Of a stretch of 64,000 nucleotides of DNA, positions 1 through 14,542 are shown in pieces; position 1 is the first letter of the stretch, and the number at the start of each line of letters is the position of its first letter. The notes beneath the pieces are model-generated. The model was not told the origin of the DNA, did not search any database, and worked only from the letters and a program-made list of their open reading frames with translations. The position numbers were made by a program, and so were the translations under genes. Source of the DNA: Woeseiaceae bacterium (lineage in GTDB: Bacteria > Pseudomonadota > Gammaproteobacteria > Steroidobacterales > Woeseiaceae); the NCBI GenBank assembly GCA_028280615.1, contig JANQLK010000057.1, positions 1-64,000 of the forward strand. Reading direction: 5' to 3'.

Positions 1-1179
<1,179 letters not shown>

Positions 1180-1212
1180 CTACGCTGCCCGGTCTAAAGT
1201 GTGTGAATTCTG

Positions 1213-2085
1213 TCAGCCTGAAACCGCGGCGGCTCCGCCGACGATTTCCGAAATTTCCTGCGTGATCGCCGCCTGGCGGGCTTTGTTATAGGCGAGCTGC
1301 AGGTCGTCGATGATTTCGCCGGCGTTGTCCGTTGCCGACTTCATGGCCACCATCTTGGCTGCCATCTCGCAGGCGAAGTTCTCGACCGCACCGCGGTACA
1401 CCTGCGACTCGATGTAGCGCTGCAGGACGTCGTCCAGGAGCTCGCCCGCGTCGGGTTCGTAGATGTAGTCCCAGTGCTCCTGCAGCGACTCTCCCCCCAG
1501 GTCGATCGCGCTGACCGGCAACAGCGTCGTCGTCGTCGGCTTCTGGCTCATCGCGCTGACGAAGACGTTGTGCAGCAGGAACAGCCGGTCGATCTCGCCC
1601 GACTCGTACTCGTCGAGCATGATCTTGATTGCGCCGAGGAGGTCGTTGACCGACGGCCTGTCGCCCAGGTGGGTCGCCGTACCGACGACCTTGCCGCCTA
1701 CGCGGCGGAAGAAGTTGACGGCCTTGGCGCCGACGAGCGTCAGGTGCACTTCGATGTCCTGTTCAGCCCACTTCGACATCTCGCCGATGACGGACTTGAA
1801 CAGGTTCGAGTTCAGGCCGCCGCAGAGGCCGCGGTCGGTCGAGATGACGATCATGCCGACGCGCTTGACGTCGCGCTCGATCAGGAACGGGTGCTTGTAG
1901 TCCGGGTTCGCCTGCGACAGGTGGCCGATTACGCGGCGGATACTCTCGGCATACGGGCGCGACGCCTCCATCTGCCGCTGTGCCTTGCGGATCTTCGACG
2001 CGGCAACCTTTTCCATTGCGCTCGTGATCTTCTGCATGTTCTTTACAGAAGAGATCTTCGAGCGTATCTCCTTTTCACCCGACAT
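1213..2085 (-). CDS. atpG: F1Fo ATP synthase subunit gamma
   Basis: The gamma subunit forms the rotating central stalk that couples proton flow through Fo to catalysis in F1. The 290-residue protein begins [21 protein letters not shown], the conserved N-terminal helix, and ends with a second coiled-coil helix around [17 protein letters not shown], which pairs with the first to make the shaft. The middle carries the conserved [10 protein letters not shown] segment. Length is normal. It starts 8 bases after atpA stops, so the two are probably translationally coupled within the operon. Confidence 0.98.
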   Translation of the reverse strand: MSGEKEIRSKISSVKNMQKITSAMEKVAASKIRKAQRQMEASRPYAESIRRVIGHLSQANPDYKHPFLIERDVKRVGMIVISTDRGLCGGLNSNLFKSVIGEMSKWAEQDIEVHLTLVGAKAVNFFRRVGGKVVGTATHLGDRPSVNDLLGAIKIMLDEYESGEIDRLFLLHNVFVSAMSQKPTTTTLLPVSAIDLGGESLQEHWDYIYEPDAGELLDDVLQRYIESQVYRGAVENFACEMAAKMVAMKSATDNAGEIIDDLQLAYNKARQAAITQEISEIVGGAAAVSG

Positions 2086-2093
2086 GTCGGCTC

Positions 2094-3635
<1,542 letters not shown>

Positions 3636-3665
3636 GTTCGTAATCCTCTTTCGTTGATCAGCGGG

Positions 3666-4223
3666 TCAGTTGACAAGCACGTTCGTAAGGCCGTCCAGCC
3701 TTGCCCGTACTGATCCATCTATGACCACATCGCCGGCGCGAATCACGGCGCCGCCGATGAGGTCCTCGTCTATCTCTGTCTCGATCCGCACGCTGCGTTC
3801 GAGCCGCTTTTCGAGCGCCTCGGCGATTGACCGGGTCTGCGCTTCGGACAACTCGGTCGCCGACGTCACGGTCACGTCGACCGAGTTCTCGACCTCGGCC
3901 TTGAGCGTCTCGTAGTGCTCGGCGATCTCGGGCAGCACGGCCGCGCGGCCGTACTCGAGCAGCAGCTTCAGGAAGTTGGTGCCCCGCGTGTTGCCGCCCG
4001 AGAGCAGGTTCGCGCCGGCCGCCTCGAACAGCCCGGTCAGGAACTCGAGCCTCTGCTCGTCGTTCAGGGACGGGTCGCCCAGGTAGTCGGCCACCTGGCC
4101 GTCGGCCATGACGGCACCGGCCGCCTCGAGACTCGCGCTCCACTCGGCGAGTTCGCCCGCGGCTTCTGCAATCTCGAATACGGCCTGAGCGTAGGGCCGG
4201 GCTATCGTGTTGTGGTCTGCCAT
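3666..4223 (-). CDS. atpH: F1Fo ATP synthase subunit delta
   Basis: Delta joins the top of F1 to the peripheral b-stalk. The 185-residue product starts MADHNTIARPYAQAVFEIA, matching the family start (the conserved ARPYAxAxFE motif), and the C-terminal half has the usual GGAVIRAGDVVIDGSVRARL segment. Length is typical (about 178). The gene lies 9 bases downstream of atpF in the operon. Confidence 0.97.
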   Translation of the reverse strand: MADHNTIARPYAQAVFEIAEAAGELAEWSASLEAAGAVMADGQVADYLGDPSLNDEQRLEFLTGLFEAAGANLLSGGNTRGTNFLKLLLEYGRAAVLPEIAEHYETLKAEVENSVDVTVTSATELSEAQTRSIAEALEKRLERSVRIETEIDEDLIGGAVIRAGDVVIDGSVRARLDGLTNVLVN

Positions 4224-4232
4224 CGGAAACGA

Positions 4233-4703
4233 CTACAGCTGCTGTGCCAGCTTGCCGAGGATGTCCTCGTGCGCGCTCGCGTCGATCTCGCGATCGAGTA
4301 TCTTCTGAGCTCCGGCAAGCGCAACGGCCGAAACCTCGCCGCGCAGCTCTTCGCGCGCACGGTTGGTTTCCTGCTCGATCTCCGCGGCGGCCGCGGCGAG
4401 CTGGCGCTCGCGTTCGCGCTCGCCGGCCGTCTTGCCGTCGGCGACGATCTCGTTGGCGCGGGCGTTGGCCTTGTCGAGGATCGTCGTCGCCTGCTGCTTT
4501 GCCTCGGCGATGATGCCATCGGCCTCGGCGCGGGCGGCCACGAGCCGCTCCTCACCGCGATCGGCGGCCGCGAGGCCTTGTTCGATCTGCTTTTGCCGCT
4601 CCTCGATGGCGCCGAGGATCGGCGGCCAGATGTACTTCATACAGAACCAGACGAACACGATCATGGCGATCGTCTGGCCGATGAGTGTCGCGTTGATATC
4701 CAC
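4233..4703 (-). CDS. atpF: F1Fo ATP synthase subunit b
   Basis: Subunit b is the peripheral stator stalk. The 156-residue protein has one N-terminal membrane helix (residues about 5-25, ATLIGQTIAMIVFVWFCMKY) and then a long charged, alanine-rich coiled coil (residues 30-156) rich in EERQKQIEQGL-type heptads, exactly the b architecture. Only one b-type gene is seen, so the stalk is probably a homodimer. It lies 62 bases after atpE. Confidence 0.97.
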   Translation of the reverse strand: MDINATLIGQTIAMIVFVWFCMKYIWPPILGAIEERQKQIEQGLAAADRGEERLVAARAEADGIIAEAKQQATTILDKANARANEIVADGKTAGERERERQLAAAAAEIEQETNRAREELRGEVSAVALAGAQKILDREIDASAHEDILGKLAQQL

Positions 4704-4765
4704 CTTGTTGAGACTCCCAGCGTCGTTATTTCGGGGATCCTGCCGCGGTCGCGGCGGGCCGAAAC

Positions 4766-5038
<273 letters not shown>

Positions 5039-5088
5039 CTAAACAGGACTCGAGTCCTTAAGGGTTTTGAATTACAAGACAAACTTGA

Positions 5089-6313
<1,225 letters not shown>

Positions 6314-6425
6314 CGCATTTGCCTCCGGCACGAAAAACGCCACGTCCTTGGGGCTCTAGCCCACGGCTTGTGGCGCTTTTGAATTCTTGCGGTGAATACA
6401 GGCGGGCCTGACGTCGAGCGCGCGT

Positions 6426-6454
6426 ATTATAGAGGGCGCAATTCTGCTTAGCAA
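6426..6454 (-). promoter_or_regulatory. atp operon promoter
   Basis: On the minus strand a TTGCTA -35 box (6449-6454) and a perfect TATAAT -10 box (6426-6431) are separated by exactly 17 bases, about 110 bases upstream of the atpI start. It is the only good sigma70-type match in the gap between atpI and the divergent EAL gene. A 7-base inverted repeat (AAAACCC at 6459-6465, GGGTTTT at 6478-6484) lies just upstream of the -35 box and could be a regulator site. Confidence 0.7.
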
Positions 6455-6591
6455 CACAAAAACCCCCTTAAATCCTAGGGTTTTCCGGCCGTTTTCGCAG
6501 CCCCTCGACCAATTTGTCAGAATGCGACGCGTGCCACATAGGTGGCCCGTCACCCACACTAGACTGATGTCATATCGAGTGGGAGCCATTG

Positions 6592-7743
6592 ATGCTACTG
6601 ATCGCAAGCGAGTCCCTGAATCCGTCCGAGCCCGTCAACGCCGTCGTCCGTGAAATGAGCCTGGCCCTCGCCCATTTTCGCTCGCCGGCGCTGCTCTCGA
6701 GCCAGCTAAATAGCTCGAACCGCTGTCTGCTGCTGCTCGCCGAGGACGACCTGAGCAACGAGGTCGTCAACGCGATCAGGGCGCCCTCGAACGTGGGCGT
6801 CATCGTTGCCGCAGACAGCAAGCGTGTCAGGGAGATCGGCAAGGCGGGCGTCGCGGACTTCCTCGTCGAGATGCCGAACGCCGAGTGGGTAGGCAGCGAC
6901 TTCGACTACACGCGGCTCGCAAGGTCGGCCCGCCGCTGCCGGCGGCGCATGCTGAAGATCTCGGAATCCGAACTCGAGGCCGCGTTCGACAACGTCGAAT
7001 TCGTCGTCCAGTACCAGCCCAAGGTCGAGCGTGGCTCGGACACAGACTGGCAAACCCGCGAAGCCGAAGCCCTGGTTCGCTGGCGGCACCCGACGCACGG
7101 CCTCATGGCGCCGCTCGAGTTCCTGCCGGAGATCGAGGCCTTCGACATGATGGGCCGGCTTACCGAGTTCGTGCTTCGCAAGGCCGCGGGGCAGCTCGGC
7201 GAATGGGAGAAACAGGGCCTGGTGCTCAGGGCCTGCATCAACCTGGCCTCGAGCCAGCTCGGCAACCCCGGTCTGGGCGAGCATTACGCCGGCATCATCC
7301 GGGAGTTCGGCCTTAAGCCCGATCGCTTCACGTTCGAGGTCGTCGAGCGCGACCTGGCCGACCGCGCCGCGCCGCAGGTCCATGCGCTCGAGAAACTGCG
7401 CCACGCGGGGTTCCGGCTGTGCCTGGACAACTTCAAGGTCGCGGCCGCGAACCTCGGCACGCTCGAGGCGATGCCGTTCGACGAGATCAAGATTCACGCC
7501 TCGACGCTCAGGCGGGCGCAGAGCAACGACGTGGCCAAAAAGGTACTTGCGGCCGTTACGGGCCTCGCGCACAACCTCGACATGTCGGTCTGTGCCGAGG
7601 GCGTCGAGGACGAGGAGACCTGGGATTTCCTGAAGACCATCGGCTGCGACAAGATGCAGGGCTTCCTCGTGTCCGAGGCCGTCATGCCGCACATCTTGAA
7701 GCGCGTCTATTCAAACCGGGTAGCCGCTGAGGCTAGTGCGTAA
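6592..7743 (+). CDS. EAL-domain protein, catalytic site degenerate
   Basis: The 383-residue soluble protein has an alpha/beta N-terminal part (about 1-115) that looks receiver-like but has no clear phosphoacceptor, then an EAL domain (about 125-375) of the cyclic-di-GMP phosphodiesterase family. The EAL triplet is at 159-161, Asn 217 lies in INLAS, and AEGVE is at 335-339. The metal-binding loop that should read DDFGTG is D279-N280-F-K-V, and the usual KID is K300-I-H. Loss of the second Asp and of the FGTG loop suggests weak or no hydrolysis, so it may act as a c-di-GMP sensor or protein-interaction module. ATG at 6592 is preferred over TTG at 6589 because GGGAG lies 6 bases upstream. It diverges from the atp operon. 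Confidence 0.85.
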   Translation: MLLIASESLNPSEPVNAVVREMSLALAHFRSPALLSSQLNSSNRCLLLLAEDDLSNEVVNAIRAPSNVGVIVAADSKRVREIGKAGVADFLVEMPNAEWVGSDFDYTRLARSARRCRRRMLKISESELEAAFDNVEFVVQYQPKVERGSDTDWQTREAEALVRWRHPTHGLMAPLEFLPEIEAFDMMGRLTEFVLRKAAGQLGEWEKQGLVLRACINLASSQLGNPGLGEHYAGIIREFGLKPDRFTFEVVERDLADRAAPQVHALEKLRHAGFRLCLDNFKVAAANLGTLEAMPFDEIKIHASTLRRAQSNDVAKKVLAAVTGLAHNLDMSVCAEGVEDEETWDFLKTIGCDKMQGFLVSEAVMPHILKRVYSNRVAAEASA

Positions 7744-8866
7744 TCCCGTAGTCCTCGCCGAAGAACAGGTTGAACTCCACGCCGACGCCGACATTGCTCT
7801 CGCGCTCCTCGTCAAGGAATTCTCGCGGCCAGGACAGGCTCGTCGTCAGCTCGACGAAGAACCAGCGCCGGAACACGCTCCGCCGGTAGCGGATCTCGAA
7901 TCCGTAGTCGAGCAGCTCGACCTCGTTCTCGGTTTCGCCGTTCGCGTAGATGCTGTAGCCGATGGCCGACTGTCTTTCGAGACTCTTGAACGCCGTGAAC
8001 TTGCCGGTCCAGGCGGTGCCTTCGACCTCGTCCTCGCGCGTGCCGATCGACCACAGGCGAAACAGCCATTCGTCGCTCGGTGCGAAGTCGATGACGTTGG
8101 TCAGCGACGCGCCCTCGCCGCGGTTGGTCTGCGCGAACACCTGCGGGATGATGCGCCACAGCCAGCGATCCGAGACGACCGGATTCCAGTGGTAGCGAAG
8201 TCTCGCGTAGGGTTCGAGCGGCGAACGAACCTTGACGCCGAGACCCAGGTCCCAGCCGCGTCTCAGGCCGCCGACGTTGTTGAAGCCAACGCCCAGGACC
8301 AGGTCCTGCTCGTTGAACCGGTTGAAGCGGCTCGGCAGCGAGTTGATGTTGTTGTCCGCGCTGCCGTCGACGAAGTCGTCGGTGTCGACACGGCCGATAA
8401 CGAGGTTGGCGCGGTCGCTCAGGGCCGGCAGCGCGACGTCGGCCCGGAACCTGAACTGGCCCTTGAATCCGTCGCGCTGGTCCCAGCGCACCCCGGGCCC
8501 GATGAAGCCGCGGCTGACGCTGCCCGCACACTGCACGTCGCTCGAACCGAACAGGCCGTCGAACCAGCGCGAGGAATGGTACACGACATGGTAGACCTGC
8601 TTCTGGGTTCGCTCGAGAAACGGATCTTCCTCGAACACCTGCGCCGGCGGGACGCAGTCGACGGGCTTTGCATCGACTGCAGAGCCCTCCGCACCGGCCG
8701 TGCCGGGCGCCGGCGGCTCGCCGGCCACGGTGTCATCGGCCTCGATGACGACCGGCTCGGGGCTTTGAGGCTCCGGTTCCGTTCGCTGGCCGCCGCAGGC
8801 GGCCAGGAGCGTCCCTGCCAGCAGGACGCTCGAGCGACTACAGAGCAGTGTGCACGACCTTGCCAT
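7733..8866 (-). CDS. Predicted outer-membrane beta-barrel lipoprotein
   Basis: The 377-residue product begins with a lipoprotein signal (MARSCTLLCSRSSVLLAGTL, lipobox LLAAC) followed by a proline/glutamate-rich linker to about residue 75. The rest alternates polar and aromatic residues in strands typical of an outer-membrane barrel (for example YARLRYHWNPV and FRADVALPALS) and ends close to a hydrophobic strand. I recognise no named family. Its 3' end overlaps the convergent EAL gene by 11 bases and its start overlaps the upstream amidohydrolase by 29 bases, so it is probably cotranscribed with the latter. Confidence 0.75.
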   Translation of the reverse strand: MARSCTLLCSRSSVLLAGTLLAACGGQRTEPEPQSPEPVVIEADDTVAGEPPAPGTAGAEGSAVDAKPVDCVPPAQVFEEDPFLERTQKQVYHVVYHSSRWFDGLFGSSDVQCAGSVSRGFIGPGVRWDQRDGFKGQFRFRADVALPALSDRANLVIGRVDTDDFVDGSADNNINSLPSRFNRFNEQDLVLGVGFNNVGGLRRGWDLGLGVKVRSPLEPYARLRYHWNPVVSDRWLWRIIPQVFAQTNRGEGASLTNVIDFAPSDEWLFRLWSIGTREDEVEGTAWTGKFTAFKSLERQSAIGYSIYANGETENEVELLDYGFEIRYRRSVFRRWFFVELTTSLSWPREFLDEERESNVGVGVEFNLFFGEDYGITH

Positions 8867-10151
8867 CGCGAATCACGACCCTGACGTCTTCGAGTACGGC
8901 GATCTCGTGGAGCGGATCGCCCGCGACGGCGATCATGTCGGCGATCTTGCCGGCCTCGAGCGTACCGAGCTCGTCCTCTAGCCCGAGCAACTCGGCACTC
9001 GACACGGTCGCCGCGTGAATCGCCTGGGCCGGCGTCATGCCGGCCTCGACCATCAGCGAGAATTCCTGGGCATTCTCGCCGTGCGGGAAGACGGCGGCAT
9101 CGGTACCGAACGCGACTTTCACGCCGGCCTTGACGGCGTTGGCGAAATTGCCTTTTGACGCGGCGGACGCCGCGTTCGCCTTGGCCCTGATCGCATCCGT
9201 AAAGAACGGGTTGTTCTCCATGATCGACGGAATCCGGTGCCCGGGCAGCAAGGTCGGCACGAGCCAGGCATCGTTCCTCTTGAGCAGGCGAATCGATTCG
9301 GCGTCGAGAAACGTTCCGTGGTCGATGCTGTCGACGCCGGCCTCGAGGGCCGCGTTGATGCCATCGGCACCGTGTGCATGCGCCGCAACCTTTACCCCAA
9401 GGTTGTGCGCCGTTGCCACGATCTCGCGAAGCTCGTCATCGGTCATCTGCTGATCGGTGCCGGTCGTCGTGTCGGACAGGACGCCGCCCGTCGCCGTAAT
9501 CTTGATCCAGTCGGCGCCGAACTTGATCGCATCGCGCGTGGCGCGGCGGCAGTCGTAGGGTCCGTCGCAGATCGTGTCCGGGGTCCAGAGTTCCAGCAGT
9601 TCGGCCTTGTAACCGTCGACGTCGCCGTGGCCGCCCGTCGCGGCCAGCGCGCTGCCGGCAGCCAGAATACGCGGTCCGGGCACGATGCCGCGCTCGGTCG
9701 CGTCGCGCAGCGCATAGATCGCCTCGGGGTCGGCGCCGAGGTCGCGAACGGTCGTGAAGCCGGCCGCGAGTGTCGTGCGGGCATGCATGGCGCCTTCGAG
9801 CGCCGCCATCGAGGTCGTCTCGTAAAGCGCCTCGTTGCGCGAGTCCGGGCCGAGCTCACCGAGCAGGTGAACGTGCATGTCCATGAGCCCGGGCAGGACG
9901 AAGTAACGCTTGAGGTCGATGACCGGGGGTTCACCGGCAAAGCTCGCCGGGTCCGCGTATCCGTCCCGCACATCGACGATGCGGCCCCGCTCGATGACGA
10001 TCGTCTGCTCGGCGGCGGGAGACTCGCCCGGCACGGCGAGCAGCGTGCCGGCATAGACGAGCGTCAGCCCGGGTTCGTGGCGCTCGGCAAGTGCGGCGGT
10101 GGACAGGAGTGCGGCCGCTAACAGCAGCAACCGTCTCGTCAGTGTGTGCAT
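8838..10151 (-). CDS. Exported metal-dependent amidohydrolase (prolidase/imidazolonepropionase-like)
   Basis: The 437-residue protein has a Sec signal peptide (about 1-22, cleavage after ALA) and an amidohydrolase-superfamily TIM barrel. Metal-site motifs are in order: HVH in MDMHVHLLGE, the likely carboxylated lysine in WIKITATGGV, histidines in KVAAHAHGADG and SIDHGTFLD, and the catalytic aspartate in AFGTDAAVFPHG. This subgroup includes secreted Xaa-Pro and Xaa-Arg dipeptidases. The exact substrate cannot be read, but export and the peptide-rich context favour dipeptide hydrolysis. It follows parB on the same strand after about 40 bases. Confidence 0.85.
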   Translation of the reverse strand: MHTLTRRLLLLAAALLSTAALAERHEPGLTLVYAGTLLAVPGESPAAEQTIVIERGRIVDVRDGYADPASFAGEPPVIDLKRYFVLPGLMDMHVHLLGELGPDSRNEALYETTSMAALEGAMHARTTLAAGFTTVRDLGADPEAIYALRDATERGIVPGPRILAAGSALAATGGHGDVDGYKAELLELWTPDTICDGPYDCRRATRDAIKFGADWIKITATGGVLSDTTTGTDQQMTDDELREIVATAHNLGVKVAAHAHGADGINAALEAGVDSIDHGTFLDAESIRLLKRNDAWLVPTLLPGHRIPSIMENNPFFTDAIRAKANAASAASKGNFANAVKAGVKVAFGTDAAVFPHGENAQEFSLMVEAGMTPAQAIHAATVSSAELLGLEDELGTLEAGKIADMIAVAGDPLHEIAVLEDVRVVIRDGKVVHTAL

Positions 10152-10190
10152 GGCGTCTCCTCCCGGGCCGACGCCTGCCTGAGGCGGCGG

Positions 10191-11099
10191 CTACTTGATG
10201 TGTTTCAGGATACCGTCTAACTCGTCGAGATTGTTGTAGTGGATCACAAGTTTGCCGTCGCCTTTGCGCGTATGCTGGACACTGACTTTCGCGCCGAGCT
10301 TCTCCGAGACGTCGATCTCGAGCCTGCGCACGTCGGCGCTCTGCTGCTGCGGCTTTTTGTTCTTCGAATCCCGCGGCGTCTGCGCCCGGCGAATGAGCTG
10401 CTCGGTCGCGCGCACCGAGAGTCCCTTGCGGACGACCTGGCGCGCGATGTCGAGCTGCTGGACGGGGTCCTGGATGGCGAGCAGCGCACGGGCGTGGCCC
10501 ATCTCGAGCTGACGATCCTCCAGCAGCGGCTTCACTTTGTCGGAAAGGTCCTGAAGCCTCAGCAGGTTGCTGACCGAGGCGCGCGAGCGGCCGACCGCCG
10601 TGGCGGCCTCGGCATGCGTCAGGTCGAACTCGCGGATCAAACGGTCGAGCGCGCGGGCCTCCTCGAGCGGGTTCAGGTTTTCGCGCTGGATGTTTTCGAT
10701 CAGCGCCATCGCGATCGCGTCTTCGTCTTCGACGTCGCGAATGACGGCCGGGATATCGGCCAAACCCGCCATCTGCGCGGCGCGCCAGCGGCGCTCGCCG
10801 GCGATGATCTCGTAGCGCTCGGAGCTGCCGCTCCGGCCGGCCGAGCGGACGACGATCGGCTGCACGACACCCTGTGCCTTGATCGACTCGGCGAGCTCGT
10901 CGAGAGAATCCTGGCGCATGTCGCTGCGCGGCTGGTACTGGCCGCGCTTGAGAAGATCGAGCGGCAGACGGGTCAAACGATCGCCGGGAGCCTCCGCATC
11001 GGCTACCCTCGCCGCTGCCGCCGCCGCTGCCGTGTCCGCGGCGGGTCTGGACAGCAGCGCGTCGAGTCCGCGGCCGAGTCGTTTCTTTCGTGCGTTCAT
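10191..11099 (-). CDS. parB: Chromosome partitioning protein ParB
   Basis: ParB is the CTP-dependent clamp that loads at parS sites near oriC. The 302-residue protein starts with the ParA-activating RKKRLGRGLDALL motif, has the CTP-binding segment GERRWRAAQMAGL, the ENIQRENLNPLEEA motif, a helix-turn-helix around THAEAATAVGRSRASVSNLL, and a C-terminal dimerisation region ending NLDELDGILKHI. Length is typical. It follows parA by 21 bases. Candidate binding sites are the two palindromes in recF at 44594 and 45200. Confidence 0.97.
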   Translation of the reverse strand: MNARKKRLGRGLDALLSRPAADTAAAAAAARVADAEAPGDRLTRLPLDLLKRGQYQPRSDMRQDSLDELAESIKAQGVVQPIVVRSAGRSGSSERYEIIAGERRWRAAQMAGLADIPAVIRDVEDEDAIAMALIENIQRENLNPLEEARALDRLIREFDLTHAEAATAVGRSRASVSNLLRLQDLSDKVKPLLEDRQLEMGHARALLAIQDPVQQLDIARQVVRKGLSVRATEQLIRRAQTPRDSKNKKPQQQSADVRRLEIDVSEKLGAKVSVQHTRKGDGKLVIHYNNLDELDGILKHIK

Positions 11100-11120
11100 T
11101 TGATTTCCCGCGGGGCCGGT

Positions 11121-11906
11121 TCAGACGGCCTGTGCGACGCGCGCGTCCTCGCGCCTAAGGATTTCGCCGGCCAGCGCGAGATAGGCGATCGCGCCGCGCG
11201 ACGAGCGATCGTGCAGCAGCACGGGGCGGCCGAAGCTCGGCGCCTCGGCCAGGCGTATGTTGCGCGGGATGACGGTTCTGAATACCTGCTCGTTGAAATG
11301 CTCGATGAGCTGCATGGAGACCTCGTTGGACAGGTTGATGCGCGGATCGAACATCGTGCGCAGGATGCCGAAGATCTCGAGCTCCGGATTGACGGAGCCG
11401 CGTACCTGCTCGATCGTGTTCAGCAGCGAGGTCAGTCCCTCGAGCGCGTAGTACTCGCACTGCATCGGGATGAGCACGCCGTCCGCGGCGGTCAGCGCGT
11501 TCAGGGTCAACATGTTGATCGACGGCGGACAGTCGATTAGGACGAAGTCGTAAAGGCCCGTGACTGGCTGCAGAGCTTTCCTGAGCTTCATCTCGCGGCC
11601 GATTTCCTTCAAGAGCTGGACCTCGGCCAGCGTCAGGTCCTCGTTGCCGGGCAGAACCGCGAAACCGCCCTCGGGCGGCGAGACGATCGTATCGGCCGCT
11701 GTCGCGTCACCCAGCAGCACGTCGCAGGCCGAGTACTCGACATTCATCTTGTCGATGCCGCAGCCCATCGTCGCATTGCCCTGCGGGTCCATGTCGATGA
11801 GCAGTACGCGGCGCTGCGTGGCCGCGAGCGACGCGGCCAGGTTGACGCAGGTCGTGGTCTTTCCGACTCCGCCTTTCTGGTTCGCTACGGCGATGATGCG
11901 TGTCAT
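11121..11906 (-). CDS. parA: Chromosome partitioning ATPase ParA (Soj)
   Basis: ParA is the MinD/ParA-type ATPase that drives segregation of ParB-parS complexes. The 261-residue product starts MTRIIAVANQKGGVGKTTT, which includes the deviant Walker A KGGVGKTT with its signature lysine; the Walker A' DMDPQGNAT and the Walker B VLIDCPPS follow. No extra N-terminal DNA-binding domain is present, so this is the short chromosomal Soj type. The gene sits 35 bases after rsmG and 21 before parB. Confidence 0.97.
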   Translation of the reverse strand: MTRIIAVANQKGGVGKTTTCVNLAASLAATQRRVLLIDMDPQGNATMGCGIDKMNVEYSACDVLLGDATAADTIVSPPEGGFAVLPGNEDLTLAEVQLLKEIGREMKLRKALQPVTGLYDFVLIDCPPSINMLTLNALTAADGVLIPMQCEYYALEGLTSLLNTIEQVRGSVNPELEIFGILRTMFDPRINLSNEVSMQLIEHFNEQVFRTVIPRNIRLAEAPSFGRPVLLHDRSSRGAIAYLALAGEILRREDARVAQAV

Positions 11907-11941
11907 GGCGTGTTCCGGTTTGCGCGTTGCCTTGGGCGGCT

Positions 11942-12529
11942 CTATTGCCGCGTGAGCAGCACCGCGTGCCGCGAGCCCGTCTCGAGGCCCGGCACATCGA
12001 GCTCTCTCACGACAGGTGCCCAGCCGTCCGGCAACGCTTGTAATTCTTCTGCCGGGGAGCGGCCCTTCAGGGCCACGAACACCCCGTCCTCTCCCACGTG
12101 ATGCCCGGCGATCTCCACGAGCTTCGCGATACTCGCAACTGCCCGGGCAATCACCGTATCAAAGCGGTAGCCGGGTGCAAAGCTCTCCGAGCGCGCCTTG
12201 ACGACGTCGACGTTGCCAAGGCCGAGCAGGGCCGCCGCGTGGGCGACGAACTGCACCTTCTTGTTGTTGCTGTCCAAGAGCGTGAATTGGCGCTCGGGCT
12301 CCGTGATCGCGAGCGGCAGGCCCGGAAATCCCGCGCCCGTGCCGACGTCGAGGATACGCTTGCCGCGGAGGAAGGGCCGGGCGGACAGGCTGTCAACGAT
12401 GTGCGCCGTCCGCATCTCGCCGCGGTCGCGGATCGCGGTCAGGTTGACCTTGCGGTTCCAGCGTTCGAGTTCGTCGAGCAGCACGTCGAAGCGCTCGGCG
12501 ATGTCGGCCGGATAGTCGCTCAACATCAT
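11942..12529 (-). CDS. rsmG: 16S rRNA (guanine527-N7)-methyltransferase RsmG
   Basis: RsmG (GidB) methylates G527 of 16S rRNA using S-adenosylmethionine. The 195-residue protein has the conserved opening WNRKVNLTAI, the SAM-binding LDVGTGAGFPGLPLAI, and the downstream VIARAVASI and FVALKG segments. The start is the first of two ATGs at 12527-12529; the open frame continues further upstream but that part overlaps the S9 peptidase gene and is not conserved. A GAGGGG lies about 13 bases upstream. In most relatives rsmG follows mnmG directly; here about 14.5 kb separate them. Confidence 0.95.
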   Translation of the reverse strand: MMLSDYPADIAERFDVLLDELERWNRKVNLTAIRDRGEMRTAHIVDSLSARPFLRGKRILDVGTGAGFPGLPLAITEPERQFTLLDSNNKKVQFVAHAAALLGLGNVDVVKARSESFAPGYRFDTVIARAVASIAKLVEIAGHHVGEDGVFVALKGRSPAEELQALPDGWAPVVRELDVPGLETGSRHAVLLTRQ

Positions 12530-12546
12530 CGGCCGATGAACACCCC

Positions 12547-14514
<1,968 letters not shown>

Positions 14515-14542
14515 AGTCTTGAACCTCTGGTGTTCCGTCAGG

